Assembly: GCA_017414585.1 (NCBI GenBank) | Contig: JAFQLN010000072.1 | Location: forward strand, 1-19,998 | Length of the DNA stretch: 19,998 bases | Source: Clostridia bacterium | Lineage (GTDB): Bacteria; Bacillota_A; Clostridia; Oscillospirales; CAG-272 | Direction: 5' to 3' | Part shown: positions 1 to 6,534 of the stretch, piece by piece | Layout of the letters: each line of letters starts with the position of its first letter | Numbering within the stretch: the first letter of the stretch is position 1 | Program-made: the position numbers and the translations under genes | The notes under the pieces: model-generated | Told to the model about the DNA's origin: nothing | Databases searched by the model: none | The model's input: the letters and a program-made list of their open reading frames with translations, nothing else

Positions 1-46
1 AAACGCCGCGCAGGATGGAGTCACCAAAAATTAATATTTGCTTCAT
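1..46 (-). CDS. SGNH/GDSL-family hydrolase, N-terminal fragment (cut by window start)
   Basis: The minus strand reads ATG at 46-44 and continues open to base 1, giving MKQILIFGDSILRGV. The GDS triplet right after a short hydrophobic strand is the block I motif of SGNH/GDSL esterases and lipases, and its serine would be the nucleophile. An AAGGTG ribosome binding site lies just upstream on the same strand (around 52-57), and a well-spaced promoter lies further upstream. Only 15 codons are visible, so substrate and subfamily cannot be given. No signal peptide precedes the GDS block, which suggests a cytoplasmic enzyme. The gene is divergent from the XRE regulator at 294. The family call rests on one short motif plus correct start signals. 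Confidence 0.72.
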   Translation of the reverse strand, partial: MKQILIFGDSILRGV

Positions 47-83
47 TTTTTCACCTTGCTTGCCTGAATTGCTTTGTGATATT

Positions 84-112
84 ATTATACAAAGAGAATT
101 TGTTTTATACAA
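84..112 (-). promoter_or_regulatory. Sigma-A type promoter for the minus-strand SGNH hydrolase
   Basis: Read on the minus strand, TTGTAT (112-107) is followed by 17 bases and a perfect TATAAT (89-84). It fires leftward, about 38 bases ahead of the hydrolase ATG at 46. Confidence 0.6.
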
Positions 113-213
113 CCCACCGCTCGTATAGTGCGCTCTATCGGTTGGGTATGACCCGCCAGTAGAGAAATTTCCGGTAGAATCCCGCTTTGGTAGAGATAAT
201 CAGGCGATTCTAC
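112..213. repeat. Cluster of short direct and inverted repeats in the divergent intergenic region
   Basis: Three GTAGA-type direct repeats start at 159 (GTAGAGAA), 174 (GTAGAATC) and 190 (GTAGAGAT), 15 and 16 bases apart. An inverted copy GATTCTAC follows at 206-213 and is perfectly complementary to 174-181. Ahead of them lies an imperfect hairpin: ACCCACCG (113-120) opposite CGGTTGGGT (139-147), with ATAG/CTAT inside. The near-helical spacing suggests a regulator operator, but the pairings would also allow a structured RNA. I recognise no known RNA family. This block and the hydrolase promoter account for most of the gene-free stretch 47-293. Confidence 0.45.
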
Positions 214-293
214 TATGGGTGGAGTTAATAAAATACACATATAACACGATTATTGTGAATAAAATGAAATTCAAGTAAAAAGGAGACGAGCAT

Positions 294-956
294 ATGAGCA
301 GCGATTCGGGACGCACGGCAGATCTGGCACAGGTTATCGCCGGCAATATTGCGCAGCTTCGTAAGTCCGGCGGCATGACGCAGGCGGGGCTGGCAGAACA
401 GCTCGGATATTCGGATAAGAGTGTTTCCAAGTGGGAACGTGCGGAAGGCGTACCGGATGTGATCTGTCTGAAAAAGATCGCGGATCTGTTCGGTGTGACC
501 GTGGATTATTTTCTGTGTACAGAGCATGAGCCGGAAAATGCAGTGAAGCCGGAAGAACAGCCGAAAGAGCAGAAATCTGCGGTGCAGTATGTCACCAGCC
601 GGAAAGCGATCGTGCTTCTTTCGGCGGCAGGGGTGTGGATGCTTGCGGCGGTTGTGTACGTCATCGTCCTGCTCTGCGGAAGAAATTTCCCGCTGCCGTT
701 TGTGTTTGCCCTTCCCGTAACGGCACTGCTTCTGTTGATTTTTCATGCGATGTGGGGAGACCGGACAAAATTCCGGCGCGGCGTGTTTGCAGCGGTAACA
801 CTTCTTATCTGGACGGTACTCTTTATGGTCTGCTATATCTGCCGCGCATATGATCTGTGGCTTTTGATGGTACTCGGATTTCCCGCAACGATCGTGGCTG
901 CACTGGCGTGTGCGGTTAAAAAGAAGGCTGTGCGGGATGAAAATCAGGAAGAATAA
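294..956 (+). CDS. XRE-family transcriptional regulator with four-helix membrane domain
   Basis: This 220-residue protein has an N-terminal Cro/C1-type helix-turn-helix (about residues 10-75; GMTQAGLAEQLGYSDKSVSK is the recognition region, followed by WER). A charged Glu/Lys/Gln-rich linker (about 78-98) leads to four predicted transmembrane helices at about 105-127, 131-154, 162-184 and 188-210. XRE proteins anchored this way are common in Clostridia, and a membrane cue is often presumed, but the signal here is unknown. The ATG at 294 has AGGAG at 281-285, eight bases upstream, which settles the start. It is divergent from the SGNH hydrolase, and the repeats between them are candidate binding sites. 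No partner gene follows, since the next gene has its own promoter. Family call is secure; target and signal are unknown. Confidence 0.85.
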   Translation: MSSDSGRTADLAQVIAGNIAQLRKSGGMTQAGLAEQLGYSDKSVSKWERAEGVPDVICLKKIADLFGVTVDYFLCTEHEPENAVKPEEQPKEQKSAVQYVTSRKAIVLLSAAGVWMLAAVVYVIVLLCGRNFPLPFVFALPVTALLLLIFHAMWGDRTKFRRGVFAAVTLLIWTVLFMVCYICRAYDLWLLMVLGFPATIVAALACAVKKKAVRDENQEE

Positions 957-986
957 ATATACATAATATAACATAAAAATGCGTCG

Positions 987-1013
987 GGCGGCACAGAAGA
1001 ATTTCATGCCGCC
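987..1013 (+). other. Hairpin after the XRE regulator gene (possible weak terminator or operator)
   Basis: GGCGGCA (987-993) and TGCCGCC (1007-1013) form a perfect seven-pair stem with a 13-base loop. There is no U-run after it. It ends two bases before the -35 box of the thiT promoter, so it could slow read-through or act as a protein site. Confidence 0.4.
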
Positions 1014-1015
1014 TA

Positions 1016-1044
1016 TTGACATTGCCGGAAAGAAATGTTATAAT
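1016..1044 (+). promoter_or_regulatory. Consensus sigma-A promoter of the TPP riboswitch-thiT unit
   Basis: A perfect TTGACA (1016-1021) and a perfect TATAAT (1039-1044) are separated by 17 bases. Transcription would begin near 1050-1053, directly at the riboswitch 5' edge. Confidence 0.9.
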
Positions 1045-1056
1045 ACCCATGAACAA

Positions 1057-1133
1057 ACGCAGGGGTGCTTTTGGCTGAGACGGTTTGCACCGAACCCTTT
1101 AACCTGATACGGATAATACCGGCGTAGGGAGAA
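1057..1133 (+). ncRNA. TPP riboswitch (THI element)
   Basis: The conserved blocks occur in order: GGGGTGC (1062-1068), GGCTGAGA containing the pyrimidine-pocket CUGAGA (1075-1080), GAACCC (1092-1097), ACCTGAT, then GGATAATACCGGCGTAGGGA (1111-1130). This is the thiamine pyrophosphate aptamer. It sits between a consensus promoter and a terminator hairpin ahead of a thiamine transporter gene, the expected OFF-switch arrangement. The only unusual point is the roughly 65-base spacer between aptamer and terminator. Confidence 0.96.
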
Positions 1134-1198
1134 TTTGTCAGACATATTTAGTCTAACACCGGTCTTTTTCAGAGAGACTTGGATCGAATTCGAGACGC

Positions 1199-1228
1199 TG
1201 CGGTACGACGGTACTGCATTTTTTATTT
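1199..1228 (+). terminator. Riboswitch-controlled intrinsic terminator
   Basis: TGCGGTAC (1199-1206) pairs with GTACTGCA (1211-1218), eight pairs with one G-U and a GACG loop, followed by TTTTTTATTT (1219-1228). It lies between the TPP aptamer and thiT and is the likely expression platform. The competing antiterminator helix is not assigned with confidence. Confidence 0.72.
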
Positions 1229-1278
1229 CCGGCGTTGTGCGCGTTTGATTCAAAATTCCAAAAAAGGCTGGTTTTTCT

Positions 1279-1926
1279 ATGACACAGAAGCAATTTCTGA
1301 AACGTGAGAGCAGACTGCACATTCTGACAGAAGCGGGACTGATGGTTGCGATGGCGACTGTGCTCTCTATGATCAAGGTGTACGAAGCACCGTTCGGCGG
1401 ATCGGTCACGCTGCTGTCCATGGCGCCGATTATTATTCTGTCCATGCGCCGTGGGGTAAAGGTCGGGCTGGCAGGCGGTTTTGTCCATTCCGTCATACAG
1501 CTCGTGCTCGGACTGGCAAATGTCGGATGGGTACCGGATCTCGGCGGAAAGGTTCTCTGCATCCTTTTCGACTACATTCTCCCGTTCACGGCACTCGGGC
1601 TCGGCGGCTTATTCCGATCTGTCCGCTTTACGAAGAGCGCGAAAGGGAATCTTGTGATTGCCGCTGTACTCGGTACAATTCTGGTGACTGTATTCCGTTT
1701 TGTGTGCCACATTCTTTCCGGTGTGGTCATCTGGTATGCACTGGATCTCGAATGGTACGCGGATGATCCGACGCACATTGTCAACCGCTATTCCAAGTGG
1801 ATTTTCTCGATTGTCTACAACAGCGCGTTCATGCTGCCGGAAATCATCGAAACCGTCATCGGTGTGCCGATTCTCACGACCGCGCTTTCCGCCGTAAAAA
1901 CAGGTGAAAAAAACAAAAGCATCTGA
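1279..1926 (+). CDS. thiT: ThiT, thiamine-binding S component of an ECF transporter
   Basis: ThiT binds thiamine at the outer membrane face and delivers it inward when docked on an EcfA-EcfA'-EcfT module. The 215-residue protein is hydrophobic with about six helices. Its C-terminal half carries family blocks that include the ligand-binding positions: RFVCHILSGVVIW (about residues 141-153) and YNSAFMLPE (about 181-189). The MRRG...GLAGG block near residue 55 fits the start of the membrane core. Thiamine specificity is supported independently by the TPP riboswitch upstream. The polar stretch LEWYADDPTHIVNRYSKW looks like a loop somewhat longer than in lactococcal ThiT. The ATG at 1279 follows a weak AAAAAGG. 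It has its own promoter and terminator and would use the general ECF module at 3852-6516. Confidence 0.93.
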   Translation: MTQKQFLKRESRLHILTEAGLMVAMATVLSMIKVYEAPFGGSVTLLSMAPIIILSMRRGVKVGLAGGFVHSVIQLVLGLANVGWVPDLGGKVLCILFDYILPFTALGLGGLFRSVRFTKSAKGNLVIAAVLGTILVTVFRFVCHILSGVVIWYALDLEWYADDPTHIVNRYSKWIFSIVYNSAFMLPEIIETVIGVPILTTALSAVKTGEKNKSI

Positions 1927-1938
1927 CGGAGCAGAAAC

Positions 1939-1979
1939 GGGCTTTCTTTCCGAAAAAGGGAAGACAGCCTTTTTTCTTT
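1939..1979 (+). terminator. Intrinsic terminator after thiT
   Basis: GGGCTTTCTTTCC pairs with GGGAAGACAGCC across a short A-rich loop, and a T-rich tract follows (1970-1980). The stem has two mismatches but is long and correctly placed 12 bases after the stop codon. Confidence 0.85.
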
Positions 1980-2021
1980 TGAATATTTCCTGTTTATTCA
2001 CAGATTTTTACCGAAACGGTT

Positions 2022-2050
2022 TTGACATACCATGTAAGATGTGATATAAT
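2022..2050 (+). promoter_or_regulatory. Consensus extended -10 promoter heading the ruvC run
   Basis: A perfect TTGACA (2022-2027) is followed by 17 bases and a perfect TATAAT (2045-2050). TGA at 2042-2044 supplies an extended -10 TGn. The start site would be near 2057, leaving a leader of about 195 bases before ruvC. No clear terminator occurs until 14613, so this may drive much of the run. Confidence 0.88.
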
Positions 2051-2056
2051 AATAAG

Positions 2057-2251
2057 ATGAATGAACCTGCGGAATCCACAAGCCTTTTTATACAGAGGAC
2101 GCGGGGTATTGATATATGCAAAGTCCGGTGCGGAAACAGCGGAAAATCGAGCCGGCGTATCTGTATGATCAACGGATGCGGACCGAACTTTGAAAACAGA
2201 AACAACAGCGCAGACAGTATGCGCATGGGCGGCAGTGAAACGGAGAAAGAT
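2057..2251 (+). other. Long 5' leader of ruvC
   Basis: About 195 bases lie between the promoter and the recognised RuvC start. The ruvC frame stays open through it, but the encoded residues do not resemble RuvC. A different frame has a short ORF at 2116-2193 (25 codons: MQSPVRKQRKIEPAYLYDQR, then MRTEL) ending at TGA. The same frame stays Lys/Arg/Gln-rich for 14 more codons to a second TGA at 2236-2238. A weak CGGGGT precedes its ATG. I cannot assign a function. Confidence 0.4.
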
Positions 2252-2839
2252 ATGATTATTCTTGGCATTGACCCCGGAATCGCCATCGTGGGCTGGGGTG
2301 TGATCGACTACGGAGGCATCGGAACAAAGCCGAAGCCGCTGGATTTCGGTGCCATCACAACGCCTTCATCCATGAAAACCGAGGACAGGCTTGCCGAAGT
2401 CTACCGCGAAATCAGTGCGGTGATCAAAACTTATCATCCGGAAGCGGCGGCTGTGGAAGAACTGTTTTTCAATACAAACCAGAAAACCGGTATTATAGTC
2501 GCTGAAGCGAGGGGCGTGCTCCTGCTTGCGTGCCGGATGAATCAGGTGCCGATTTTTGAATATACGCCGCTGCAGATCAAATCCGCCGTTGTCGGTTACG
2601 GACGTGCGGACAAGCATCAGGTTATCGAAATGGTGACCATGTTTCTCGGACTGCCGAAACCGCCGAAACCGGACGATACCGCGGATGCACTCGCCGCAGC
2701 CATCTGCCATGCCCATACGGGAACGTCCCGTCTTGCGGAGTATTATAACAAGCCGACAACCATGGCGGGCAAAATCGGTCAGGAAGGCAAAGGAAGCCGC
2801 GGAGAACTGGCAAGGAAAATTTATCATAACGATCAATAA
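2252..2839 (+). CDS. ruvC: RuvC, crossover-junction endodeoxyribonuclease
   Basis: RuvC resolves Holliday junctions by symmetric cleavage, normally with RuvAB, in homologous recombination and repair. The start chosen is the ATG at 2252, preceded by GGAGAAAGAT. It gives 195 residues, normal for RuvC, and opens with MIILGIDPGIAIVGWGVID, the canonical N-terminus. The four acidic catalytic residues are visible: Asp7, Glu69 (in AVEELFF), and Asp142 and Asp145 (in KPDDTADALAAAICHAH). An in-frame upstream ATG at 2057 would add 65 residues unlike the family and is rejected. ruvA and ruvB do not follow; a methyltransferase gene does. The C-terminal 35 residues are basic and lack recognisable motifs. 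Confidence 0.96.
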   Translation: MIILGIDPGIAIVGWGVIDYGGIGTKPKPLDFGAITTPSSMKTEDRLAEVYREISAVIKTYHPEAAAVEELFFNTNQKTGIIVAEARGVLLLACRMNQVPIFEYTPLQIKSAVVGYGRADKHQVIEMVTMFLGLPKPPKPDDTADALAAAICHAHTGTSRLAEYYNKPTTMAGKIGQEGKGSRGELARKIYHNDQ

Positions 2840-2864
2840 CGATACGATCAATAAAACGATCAAT
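2829..2864 (+). repeat. Short tandem repeats across the ruvC stop codon
   Basis: ACGATCAATAA occurs at 2829-2839 and 2844-2854, with a partial third copy ACGATCAAT at 2856-2864. The ruvC TAA (2837-2839) lies in the first copy. The array looks like a small local duplication in an otherwise ordinary intergenic gap. Confidence 0.6.
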
Positions 2865-2912
2865 CGCCGCAGAATAAAGATTGGACGCGGACATTGAGAA
2901 ATTGAGGAAATC

Positions 2913-3803
2913 ATGTTTACAGCAGATCAATGGAAAGACTATGAACTGATCGACTGCGACGGCGGAGAACGTCTTGAACGGTGGGGAAACTATATCCTCA
3001 TTCGCCCCGATCCGCAGGTGATCTGGAAAGGGGAGCGGAAAAATCCCCTCTGGAATAAAGCGCAGGGTGTATACAGACGTCAGGGCGGCGGAGGCTCATG
3101 GGTTGTACATCGGATGCCCGAATCATGGTGCATCAGCTACCCGTGCACAGCCGGTGAACTGACCTTCAGGCTGCGTCCGATGGGCTTCAAGCATACCGGA
3201 CTTTTCCCTGAACAGGCTTCAAACTGGGACTGGTCGGCGGCTCTGGTACGGAAGGCGATCGGAAACGGACACGAACAGCCGAAGGTGCTCAATCTGTTTG
3301 CATACACCGGCGGCGCAACCGTTGCCAATGCAAAAGCAGGCGCATCGCTCGTCCATGTGGATGCGTCCAAGGGCATGACGCAGGCTGCAAAGGAAAATAT
3401 GCAGCTTTCCGGACTGGAAGACGCTCCCTGCCGGTATATTGTCGATGACTGCAGAAAGTTTGTCGAACGGGAAATTCGCCGTGCAAATCGGTATGACGGC
3501 ATCATCATGGACCCGCCGTCCTACGGAAGAGGTCCGAACGGGGAAGTGTGGAAGCTCGAGGAATGCGCCGCAGATCTGATTGAACTGGTCGTGAAGGTGC
3601 TTTCGGACGATCCCGTGTTCTTCCTCATCAATTCGTATACCACCGGACTTTCCCCGGCTGTCATGCAGTATATTCTGCTGCGCGCACTTCCCGAAAAACT
3701 TCGGAACCGTGCAAAAGTCACTGTCGGCGAAACCTGTATTCCCGTCACGGACAGCGGTCTGACACTCCCGAGCGGAGCCAGTGTCCGGGTGGAATTTATT
3801 TAA
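2913..3803 (+). CDS. Class I SAM-dependent methyltransferase (COG1092/RlmI-like)
   Basis: The 296-residue protein has the SAM-binding Rossmann motif VLNLFAYTGG (residues 125-134), an acidic motif II region (VHVDASKGM) and a catalytic-site DPPSYGRG (200-207), typical of rRNA or nucleic-acid base methyltransferases of the RlmI/RlmK group. The N-terminal part (about 1-110) holds the family's substrate-side strands (QGVYRRQGGGGSWVVHRMP). The exact target base cannot be read from sequence, although 23S rRNA cytosine C5 is a reasonable guess by homology. It starts at 2913 after TTGAGGAAATC and lies 73 bases after ruvC. It has no obvious functional link to the ECF genes that follow. Confidence 0.85.
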   Translation: MFTADQWKDYELIDCDGGERLERWGNYILIRPDPQVIWKGERKNPLWNKAQGVYRRQGGGGSWVVHRMPESWCISYPCTAGELTFRLRPMGFKHTGLFPEQASNWDWSAALVRKAIGNGHEQPKVLNLFAYTGGATVANAKAGASLVHVDASKGMTQAAKENMQLSGLEDAPCRYIVDDCRKFVEREIRRANRYDGIIMDPPSYGRGPNGEVWKLEECAADLIELVVKVLSDDPVFFLINSYTTGLSPAVMQYILLRALPEKLRNRAKVTVGETCIPVTDSGLTLPSGASVRVEFI

Positions 3804-3851
3804 CAGAAACGACTGTTCCGTTTTTGCGGCGCAGTCGGCAGAGGATAAGAA

Positions 3852-4724
3852 ATGGCATCCATCATCAAAGCGGAAAATCTTGTTTTTTCGTATCCCGGAG
3901 ACGAGGAAAGCGCTCCTGTCCGGGCACTTGACAATGTATCTTTCGAAATAGAAGAAGGCTCGTTCACAGCAATTCTCGGTCATAACGGCAGCGGAAAATC
4001 CACGCTGGCGAAGCTGCTGTGCATGATCAATTTCCCCGACAGCGGCGAACTGACCATCCTCGGCAGAAGAATGACCGGGGACGACGTGACGGAAAAGGAC
4101 ATTCTGGACGCGCGCCGCGAAGTCGGGATGGTGTTCCAGAATCCCGACAACCAGATCGTTGCAACCATTGTCGAGGAAGACGTAGCGTTCGGGTGTGAAA
4201 ATCTCGGACTGGATCCGAAGGAAATCCGCAGACGGGTCGATGATGCGCTGGAAGCGGTCGGCATGACCAAATACGCGCGGCACCCTTCCTACAACCTGTC
4301 CGGCGGGCAGAAACAGCGGATTGCGATAGCCGGCGCGATTGCCATGCAGAGAAAATGCATCATTTTCGACGAATCCACCGCGATGCTCGATCCGATGGGA
4401 CGTCGTGAAGTTATGGCGATCATCGAAAAGCTCAACAGGGAGCAGGGCGTGACGGTTATTCTGATCACGCATCACATGAACGAAGCCGCACTCGCTGACC
4501 GCATCCTTGTTATGAGCGGCGGAAGAATCATCGGTGACGGTACGCCGGCGAAGATTTTCGGAGATCCCGTTACCATGTGGACAGCGGGGCTGGATGTGCC
4601 GCAGACGACGGAACTGCTCTATAAGCTGCGGGAAGCCGGGATCACACTGCCGCTCGATCTTTTTGATCCGGAGGACTGTGCTGCCGCAATTGCGGCTGTT
4701 CTCCTTGGAAAGAAACAGGCATAA
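3852..4724 (+). CDS. ecfA1: EcfA1, ATPase of the energy-coupling factor transporter
   Basis: One of two ABC ATPases that power vitamin and metal uptake with exchangeable S components such as ThiT. In its 290 residues are Walker A GHNGSGKST (43-51), a Q-loop in MVFQNPDNQIV, the signature LSGGQKQR (149-156), Walker B CIIFDEST (Asp173, Glu174) and the switch His in LITHHMNEA. FQNPDNQ is typical of EcfA1/CbiO proteins. A GAGGATAAG ribosome binding site precedes the ATG. The C-terminal 60 residues form the usual helical dimerisation extension of EcfA proteins. It is followed after 13 bases by ecfA2, then ecfT and truA, an order common in Bacillota. Confidence 0.95.
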   Translation: MASIIKAENLVFSYPGDEESAPVRALDNVSFEIEEGSFTAILGHNGSGKSTLAKLLCMINFPDSGELTILGRRMTGDDVTEKDILDARREVGMVFQNPDNQIVATIVEEDVAFGCENLGLDPKEIRRRVDDALEAVGMTKYARHPSYNLSGGQKQRIAIAGAIAMQRKCIIFDESTAMLDPMGRREVMAIIEKLNREQGVTVILITHHMNEAALADRILVMSGGRIIGDGTPAKIFGDPVTMWTAGLDVPQTTELLYKLREAGITLPLDLFDPEDCAAAIAAVLLGKKQA

Positions 4725-4737
4725 CGGAGGAATCAGG

Positions 4738-5619
4738 ATGCCGATCATTGAACTGGAAAACGTCTCGTTCACTTATAATAAAAATACGCCCTCCGCACAG
4801 AAGGCACTGGATTCGGTCAGCCTGACGGTTGAGCCGGGCATCATCACCGGACTGATCGGACATACCGGATCGGGAAAGTCCACGCTTGTGCAGCTGCTCA
4901 ACGGACTGATCAAGCCGGATGAAGGACGGGTGCTCCTCGAAGGGGCGGATATCTGGGCGGAACCGAAAAAAATCCGTGAAGTCCGTTTCAAGGCAGGACT
5001 GGTTATGCAGTATCCGGAGTATCAGCTTTTTGCCGAAACCGTGCGGGAAGATATCGCTTTCGGTCCGAAAAATATGGGACTGACCGGCGAAGAGCTCGAA
5101 AAACGGGTGCGTGAAGCCGCATATTTCTCCGGTGTCCGCGAAGAACTGCTTGACAAATCCCCGTTTGAGCTGTCCGGCGGACAAAAGAGACGCGCCGCAC
5201 TGGCAGGTGTGCTTGCCATGGCTCCGAAAATTCTCATTCTCGACGAACCTGCCGCCGGACTTGACCCTGTCGGACGCAGGGATATTCTCGGCGGAATCAA
5301 GCGCTTTTCCCGGGAAAGCGGAACAACTGTGATCATCGTCAGCCATAGTATGGAAGACATGGCGATGTACTGCGACGATATTATCGTAATGGCGAACGCG
5401 CATATTCTCATGCATAAGAAGTGCGCGGAAGTGTTCTCCGAATACAAAGAACTCGTCGCTGTGGGGCTGGACGTGCCCATGATCACACGGGTTGCTGCCG
5501 CACTGAAAAACCGCGGCGTCGATATCGGAGACGATGTCTACACGGTGGATTATGCTGTCGGTATGCTCAGGGAATGGATGAAAAATCCGCCTGCCGGAAA
5601 AGAAGAAAAGCGCGTATAA
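4738..5619 (+). CDS. ecfA2: EcfA2, second ATPase of the energy-coupling factor transporter
   Basis: The partner ATPase of EcfA1, which together with EcfT forms the shared ECF module. It has Walker A GHTGSGKST (41-49), Q-loop MQYPEYQLF (the Tyr-Pro-Glu-Tyr-Gln form typical of EcfA2), signature LSGGQKRR, Walker B ILILDEPAAGLD and switch His in IIVSHSMEDM. The start is set at ATG 4738 after CGGAGGAATCAGG, giving 293 residues beginning MPIIELENVSFTY. The frame is open further upstream inside ecfA1, but that part shows no family similarity. The C-terminal tail (KNPPAGKEEKRV) is charged. All ATPase motifs are intact. Confidence 0.95.
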   Translation: MPIIELENVSFTYNKNTPSAQKALDSVSLTVEPGIITGLIGHTGSGKSTLVQLLNGLIKPDEGRVLLEGADIWAEPKKIREVRFKAGLVMQYPEYQLFAETVREDIAFGPKNMGLTGEELEKRVREAAYFSGVREELLDKSPFELSGGQKRRAALAGVLAMAPKILILDEPAAGLDPVGRRDILGGIKRFSRESGTTVIIVSHSMEDMAMYCDDIIVMANAHILMHKKCAEVFSEYKELVAVGLDVPMITRVAAALKNRGVDIGDDVYTVDYAVGMLREWMKNPPAGKEEKRV

Positions 5620-5688
5620 TTCCTGTGCGGCTTTCCAGCCGTTATGCCGCCGGATTTGAATTGACCATGAAAGGAGCCGATCGCCTCC

Positions 5689-6516
5689 ATGAAATCCGAT
5701 ATCGCATTCGGACAATACTGCGAAGGGAACTCGCTGATTCACCGTCTTGATCCCAGAGCGAAAATCATTATCACCCTACTCTACATCGTTATTATTTTTC
5801 TGGCGAAAAGCGCATCCGCGTTTCTTCTGCTGACTGCGGCTTCCGTGACCTTTGTTCTGCTGACCGGCATCTCGCCGAAGCTGATTCTGCGGTCCATGCG
5901 CCCGCTTCTGTTTATCATTCTGTTCACAGCCGTGATCAATATCTTCTGGATGACGGGAGATACACTGCTTGTTTCGTTCGGAATTATCAAAATCTATCTC
6001 GAAGGCATCATCAATGCCGTGCTCATCGTTCTGCGCATTGTCCTGCTCATTGTGGCAACGACGGTTTTTCTTACCTATACCACCACACCGCTTGCGCTGA
6101 CCGATGCGCTTGAAATGCTGCTCGCGCCGCTGAAGAAAATTCACGTGCCGGTGCATGAGTTTTCCATGATGATGACCATTGCCCTGCGCTTTATTCCGAC
6201 ACTGATTGATGAAACGCAGAAAATCATCAATGCGCAGACTGCACGCGGTGCCGATTTCACAACCGGCAATCTTATCAAGCGCGCAAAGGCACTGATTCCG
6301 ATTCTCATTCCCCTGTTTATCTCCGCGTTCCGCCGTGCCGATGAGCTGGCAACCGCGATGGAATGCCGCTGTTATACGGGAGGAGAGGGAAGAACCAGAA
6401 TGAACACGCTGCATTCTTCTCCGAAAGACTGGATTTTCACCGGAGTCATCGTTCTTCTGGGAGCCGCCGTTGTGCTGATCAATCTGTATATCCCGCTCTA
6501 TACCCTGCATATATAA
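5689..6516 (+). CDS. ecfT: EcfT, transmembrane coupling protein of the ECF transporter
   Basis: EcfT is the membrane scaffold that links the two ATPases to S components. This 275-residue protein opens with the family motif GQYCEGNSLIHRLDPRAKI (residues 7-25) and has hydrophobic helices at about 28-60, 66-90, 104-125 and near the C-terminus. The two coupling-helix motifs that contact the ATPases are present: QTARGADF (about 182-189) and ATAMECRCYTGGEGRT (about 222-237), each with its Ala-Arg-Gly-type core (the second is ECRCY). AAAGGAG (5670-5676) precedes the ATG at 5689. The gap to ecfA2 is 69 bases, and truA follows 18 bases after the stop. Confidence 0.94.
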   Translation: MKSDIAFGQYCEGNSLIHRLDPRAKIIITLLYIVIIFLAKSASAFLLLTAASVTFVLLTGISPKLILRSMRPLLFIILFTAVINIFWMTGDTLLVSFGIIKIYLEGIINAVLIVLRIVLLIVATTVFLTYTTTPLALTDALEMLLAPLKKIHVPVHEFSMMMTIALRFIPTLIDETQKIINAQTARGADFTTGNLIKRAKALIPILIPLFISAFRRADELATAMECRCYTGGEGRTRMNTLHSSPKDWIFTGVIVLLGAAVVLINLYIPLYTLHI

Positions 6517-6534
6517 TAGGGGAGCGGACACAAC

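Noticed and set aside
159..213. CRISPR-like repeats
   Set aside because: Units are only eight bases with 7-8 base spacing, and no cas gene is nearby.
2057..2251. In-frame N-terminal extension of RuvC by 65 residues
   Set aside because: Residues do not resemble RuvC, and the ATG at 2252 has a good ribosome binding site and the canonical N-terminus.
4534..4737. Upstream extension of EcfA2 into ecfA1
   Set aside because: It lies inside ecfA1 in another frame and has no family similarity; CGGAGG before 4738 fixes the start.
3219..4772. Long open frame on the minus strand opposite the methyltransferase and ecfA1
   Set aside because: It is antisense to two genes with complete family motifs, is rich in Arg/His/Phe and has no recognisable domain.
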